Assembly (NCBI GenBank): GCA_002386405.1
Contig: DGIP01000309.1
Coordinates: 1 to 37,810, forward strand
Reading direction: 5' to 3'
Source: Stenotrophomonas maltophilia
GTDB taxonomy: Bacteria; Pseudomonadota; Gammaproteobacteria; Xanthomonadales; Xanthomonadaceae
DNA length: 37,810 nt
The notes under the pieces are model-generated. The model saw only the letters and a program-made list of their open reading frames with translations. It was not told the origin of the DNA and did not search any database. Below are positions 34,780 through 37,810 of the stretch, piece by piece; within the stretch, counting starts at the first letter, position 1; every line of letters starts with the position of its first letter. A program made the translations under genes and the position numbers.

Positions 34780-36087
34780 TCACGCAGCGTGGTTGTATAT
34801 GCCGACCACAATGAACAGCAATAGCGACAGAACGCCAGCGCACTTCATCGCAAATCGCAACGACTCTTCGGACTTTTCCAAGGGCTCCGTCACCATAGTC
34901 TTATAGTCCTCGGTTCGAAGGAACTCATAGAACTTGCCTCTCCATCTTTTGCGCAAATCTTCCTGTTGGTCCAGGCTCTTGTGAGTTATCCATATGATCG
35001 CTGACACGTAGCCCAAGCCAACGATCGCCATGGCGTCAAGCAAGTACGGATGGGCAACAGACGTAAGGCGTGCAGCGATCAAGCCTAAGCCGTAAAACAT
35101 GGCACCGGCGATACTGAGGGAAAGCTGACGTGTCGCATCCGCGATCTTAGCCGTCTCATCTGCAACCGACTTCCTGAGGTCAGCCATCGACTTCAATGCG
35201 TCTCTGCTTACTTCCGCCAGACCAAATTGATGTGCGATCTTTGCGCCTTCAAGTGCATCACCGCAACCCTCACGAAACGCGTCATACGCCCCCGAACGAC
35301 TTTTGAGCGACCTCACAAATTCAATCCCAAACAACTTCTTTCGGGTCTCCGCTTCTCGATCTACTTCATAAACCCACTTGATAGCGGATTGCAGCAAGAT
35401 AAATGCATCCGTACCCAGCTTTCCGGGCGCGCCGAGATGCACTCCCTCAAGTGTGACCTTCGGTGGGCCTGCGAAATCAATCTGAGAGTTGACATGGTTT
35501 ACCTCGGAAGCAAGTGCGACCATGAGGCGCGGCAGCGCAACTTCCAGCCAGATTCCGAAGGCTTGCTGCGACCATGGATGATTCGCGCCAACTAGGACGT
35601 ATGGCCTGACGTCAGCAGTGAGCAGGGGCGTTTCGCCTACAGATTTGACAATCGTCCGTGGACTTCTGCGTTCGACACCGGCGGTGAAACTGCGAGACTC
35701 ATCCTCCGCCGCCAAGAGCAAGAAGGATTCAGTCTCGAAGCCAACGGTGGCCTGCGCGTACCGAACTTTTCCGGAAGGGGAACCTTCCAGCCATCCTCGG
35801 AAGCCAGGTGCTGAGATGAAGAGAAGCTCATCACTCGGCTTAACCTTTGTTATTCGGACATCAAAAGGCTCGCAGTAATCATCCAAGTCGCCCAGAGTGA
35901 CTTCCATGTCCGAGCAATCGACGAAAGTGCACGGCCACCCTACGTCAGCCACCATCTGCTTCAGGACGGTGGCGGCCTGCAGGCTAACTCCATGCAGTAC
36001 CAAAGGACCGTCACCCGTTTCGGTGACGGATGCGGATTTGGCACCTAGCAGGTCGTTAACGTAGCGCGCGAGCTGTCTCTGAGACAA
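34780..36087 (-). CDS. 435-aa protein with three C-terminal membrane helices (putative effector)
   Basis: A protein of an unrecognised family, second in a two-gene unit. Residues 1-300 are soluble alpha/beta sequence; residues 300-322 are a charged, possibly coiled-coil helix (DLRKSVADETAKIADATR), followed by membrane segments at about 322-342, 350-369 and 413-432, with a polar loop between (LDQQEDLRKRWRGKFYEFL). It overlaps the upstream NA37-like gene by 32 bases. A soluble sensor region followed by a small membrane bundle is a common layout of abortive-infection effectors. The unit lies in a low-GC stretch next to a tRNA gene. The domain reading is firm for the helices; the role is inference. 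Confidence 0.75.
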   Translation of the reverse strand: MSQRQLARYVNDLLGAKSASVTETGDGPLVLHGVSLQAATVLKQMVADVGWPCTFVDCSDMEVTLGDLDDYCEPFDVRITKVKPSDELLFISAPGFRGWLEGSPSGKVRYAQATVGFETESFLLLAAEDESRSFTAGVERRSPRTIVKSVGETPLLTADVRPYVLVGANHPWSQQAFGIWLEVALPRLMVALASEVNHVNSQIDFAGPPKVTLEGVHLGAPGKLGTDAFILLQSAIKWVYEVDREAETRKKLFGIEFVRSLKSRSGAYDAFREGCGDALEGAKIAHQFGLAEVSRDALKSMADLRKSVADETAKIADATRQLSLSIAGAMFYGLGLIAARLTSVAHPYLLDAMAIVGLGYVSAIIWITHKSLDQQEDLRKRWRGKFYEFLRTEDYKTMVTEPLEKSEESLRFAMKCAGVLSLLLFIVVGIYNHAA

Positions 36088-37111
36088 CTTTGTCGACCTC
36101 CAGGCGGTCGGTGGTGATGGTGATCTTCATGCCGCCCGTCGAGAGGGCTTCCCTAGTTACGCGGCTGTCCTCCAGGTACTGAGGGTAATCCAAGTTGACG
36201 CCTTCCCTGGTGCTGAGCTTCTTCCTGACGGACCGCTTCAAGACATCTTCGTCCGGCGCAAACTCAAGGCCTGAGACTTTACGCTTCTTCATGGAGCGCT
36301 CCAGCGCCTTCTTAAGCGAATCAGCGACTTGCGGCTCACTTGGACGGCCCGCCGCGACCATCAGTGCGTCCAAAGCCGTCGAATCACTGATCACAGAGGC
36401 GGTACGAAGTCGCTCTCTGACCACAGCAAGCGCCTGTGATATACCCCCATCAGGCAGAAGATCTTCGTGACCCTTCAGGACATCAGTGAGAGCCAAATAC
36501 ACTTGCTGATTAAGCTCCTTGTCATCTCGTGACCTTTCCACACTGAGAAAGGCAGAGAAGAAGTCGGTTACGTCTGGGGACTTCCCATTTCGGTCCCGCG
36601 CTGAAATCTCGTCTTCCGCCACGCCGTCCCTCACCCTAATCAAGCATGATTTCTGCAGGGCGCGCTTGTCCTGAACGAAGGCTTCGACGATCTTTCTTAA
36701 TTGCCTAGAACTATTCGATCTCGAAGGTGCGAGAACCTCGCGATAGTCGTACTTAAGCATCGAGTACAGCCGTACCGATTCATCTGCCACATGCAACTCG
36801 AAGAAGAAGAAAGCGCCTGACGAACTCTGCCCAACGTGGCGGCTGTGAAAGTCTCGCGCCAGCTGTGTGCCACCGTAAGCAAACTGAACTCGATTCGTAG
36901 CAATTCGCTGAACTAGATCACGCGCCTCAGATTGCTCTGCGAACTTGAAGAGCGATGAAGCATCCATATCCGCGATGCGAGCCAAGAAGAAATGCTCGAA
37001 CTCCACATTGGCCATTGCGCGGCGCGGTTCAAACGCCTCATCCCCGACGATCTGGTAATTCATCTTCGCGATTCGAAGAGAAGCGATCTCTTCCTCTGAC
37101 AAAAATCCCAT
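36056..37111 (-). CDS. NdpA/NA37-like nucleoid-associated protein
   Basis: 351 aa. The pattern over residues about 60-210 (RDLVQRIATNRVQ, SSGAFFFFELHV, YSMLKYDYREVLA, LIRVRDG, DVTDFFSAFLSVER at 180-193) resembles the NA37 (YejK/NdpA) nucleoid-associated family, in which FFxxFLG is a marker. The C-terminal about 130 residues are basic and helical (RSMKKRKVSG) and end in a beta-rich ITITTDRLEVD. NA37-type proteins also occur in bacterial conflict and defence loci. It is the first gene of a two-gene unit with a membrane protein downstream (32-base overlap). An AGGGG site precedes the ATG. The family assignment is by eye and moderate. Confidence 0.6.
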   Translation of the reverse strand: MGFLSEEEIASLRIAKMNYQIVGDEAFEPRRAMANVEFEHFFLARIADMDASSLFKFAEQSEARDLVQRIATNRVQFAYGGTQLARDFHSRHVGQSSSGAFFFFELHVADESVRLYSMLKYDYREVLAPSRSNSSRQLRKIVEAFVQDKRALQKSCLIRVRDGVAEDEISARDRNGKSPDVTDFFSAFLSVERSRDDKELNQQVYLALTDVLKGHEDLLPDGGISQALAVVRERLRTASVISDSTALDALMVAAGRPSEPQVADSLKKALERSMKKRKVSGLEFAPDEDVLKRSVRKKLSTREGVNLDYPQYLEDSRVTREALSTGGMKITITTDRLEVDKVVSETARALR

Positions 37112-37235
37112 TCACTGCCCCTGTTCAGTTCCTGTGCTACGGAGTCTGACGTTTTGAAGCGCTACACGAGCGTCGGATAACCCTTAATCTCTGGTAGGAG
37201 AATCCCTACAAGAAGGCACCAGGCGAATCGACGAT

Positions 37236-37529
37236 GTGACTCGCCCGGTCAGAAGGCCCGAAAGCGGCTGGCGTATTACGGGTGAATCTGGCAATCCCTG
37301 CTACGTAAGCGCTCTTGGTGTTTGCCCGGAGATCATGGCTTGGCGTGACAAATTCGGCGCCCACGCTGCAGCTGCTGACCCAAGAGCCAACGACAGTCTC
37401 GCCTTACTCTATGCATCGCTGATGTACCCGATAATGGCGCGGAGTCAGAGGTTCTATGTCGGCTCCGCAGAACATCGCGTTCGTGACGCTGACGGCGTTT
37501 TCCAGGCCAGTCACAAGCCGGTCGAATGA
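37236..37529 (+). CDS. Possible 97-aa protein (doubtful)
   Basis: A GTG-initiated open frame of 97 codons (DSLALLYASLMYPIMARSQ, then RFYVGSAEHRVRDADG) in otherwise non-coding DNA. No recognised domain and only a weak AGGCGA site before the GTG. It may be a short accessory gene or a remnant of one. Confidence 0.25.
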   Translation: MTRPVRRPESGWRITGESGNPCYVSALGVCPEIMAWRDKFGAHAAAADPRANDSLALLYASLMYPIMARSQRFYVGSAEHRVRDADGVFQASHKPVE

Positions 37530-37658
37530 TCGATCACTGAAGCATTTGAGAGGCTAGCTCCACGCTTCTGGCCTTAGTGCAGAAATCGAATGGGAGTTGT
37601 GCCGCTATAGAAGGGACGACCCATAGATCGCCGACAACCCACCGTGGGGCGCGGCCGA

Positions 37659-37673
37659 TGCACATACTGTGCA
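37659..37673. repeat. 15-base palindrome TGCACA-TAC-TGTGCA
   Basis: Perfect six-base arms about a 3-base centre, just before the tRNA-side hairpin. It shares the TGCAC core with the palindrome at 34070-34088. It could be a regulator site or part of a recombination region. Confidence 0.3.
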
Positions 37674-37676
37674 CTT

Positions 37677-37709
37677 ACGACAAAGCCGGCTCAAGGCCGG
37701 CTTTGTCGT
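37677..37709 (-). terminator. Strong hairpin downstream of tRNA-Val (likely terminator)
   Basis: A perfect 14-base stem (ACGACAAAGCCGGC / GCCGGCTTTGTCGT) with loop TCAAG. It lies about 25 bases past the tRNA 3' end in the tRNA's transcription direction, where an intrinsic terminator is expected. It has only a short T stretch within the stem. Confidence 0.65.
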
Positions 37710-37734
37710 TAACCCCTAAAACCGGGGTTCTAAT

Positions 37735-37809
37735 TGGTGGGCGGTACAAGGTTCGAACTTGTGACCCTTGCCGTGTGAAGGCAATGCTCTACCGCTGAGC
37801 TAACCGCCC
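37735..37809 (-). tRNA. tRNA-Val (CAC anticodon)
   Basis: A complete 75-base tRNA on the minus strand including an encoded CCA. The acceptor stem GGGCGGT/ACCGCCC is perfect, the D arm starts TAGCTCAGC and the T arm reads GGTTCGAACC-like (AAGTTCGAACCTT region). The anticodon stem TGCC/GGCA frames the loop TTCACAC, giving anticodon CAC and the GUG codon. It marks the right edge of the accessory region, and tRNA 3' ends are common integration sites; no duplicate of the 3' end was found in this window. Confidence 0.93.
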
Positions 37810-37810
37810 G

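Larger units (their letters stand above)
37112..37734. other. 623-base gap between the NA37-like gene and tRNA-Val
   Basis: It holds the promoter region of the NA37-like gene (37112 onward), a possible short rightward frame (37236-37529) and, near the tRNA, a 15-base palindrome TGCACA-TAC-TGTGCA (37659-37673) and a strong hairpin (37677-37709). No integrase, attachment-site duplicate or further gene was recognised. Confidence 0.5.

Noticed and set aside
37735..37809. Attachment-site duplicate of the tRNA 3' end
   Set aside because: No second copy of the tRNA 3' sequence was found in the window, so an att pair is not called.
1..37810. CRISPR array, rRNA, prophage or Stenotrophomonas REP repeats
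   Set aside because: No regularly spaced repeats, rRNA signatures, phage structural genes or REP-type palindrome clusters were seen.

Overview
The window looks like a chromosomal segment of a high-GC gammaproteobacterium of the Stenotrophomonas/Xanthomonas group. Codon third positions are strongly G/C, and the gene types (Fur-type siderophore receptor plus PepSY reductase, Y_Y_Y/propeller sensor kinase, H-NS-like protein ending in a TWSGRGR motif, MarR-GNAT fusion, DUF2306) are common there. This placement is inferred from composition and gene content, not from a search.

Bases 1 to about 29,700 read as ordinary core or soft-accessory chromosome. In order: the 5' end of an unidentified gene (minus); a likely iron-regulated TonB receptor, PepSY protein and 52-aa membrane protein (333-3781); a leftward run with a LysR regulator, an SDR, a YbjQ-like protein, a small membrane protein and a Cys-rich protein (3782-7217); a lumazine-binding/NTF2-like protein, a DUF2306 protein, a TPR protein and a MarR-GNAT fusion (7486-11815); a GAF histidine kinase (11938-13149) facing an exported alpha/beta hydrolase; a 976-aa propeller sensor kinase, a short AraC regulator and a DoxX-like protein (14224-18070); an H-NS-like/unknown/FG-GAP rightward block (18248-20741); a leftward block of hydrolase, lipoprotein and small proteins (20738-23143); two regulator/target pairs, SDR with AraC and LysR with a lipocalin-like protein (23236-26590); and an exported dikinase-like protein coupled to a lipoprotein (26600-29676).

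From about 29,700 to the tRNA-Val(CAC) gene at the right edge the region becomes accessory. Two diverged 117-aa paralogues, a ribbon-helix-helix-like protein and a SymE-type toxin form a leftward cluster behind an approximately 800-base non-coding stretch that holds a run of at least four inverted repeats. Then come a lower-GC 683-aa protein with a PD-(D/E)XK nuclease signature, a DUF1508 (YegP-like) miniprotein, and a tightly overlapping two-gene unit: an NdpA/NA37-like nucleoid-associated protein followed by a 435-aa protein with three C-terminal membrane helices. The setting beside a tRNA gene, the base composition and the nuclease plus membrane-effector content suggest a defence or genomic island. 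The two-gene NA37-like/membrane unit and the stand-alone nuclease are the best candidates for an undescribed system.

No CRISPR array, rRNA, integrase, transposase or complete prophage was seen. Gene functions are called from motifs read by eye; no alignments or database searches were run.
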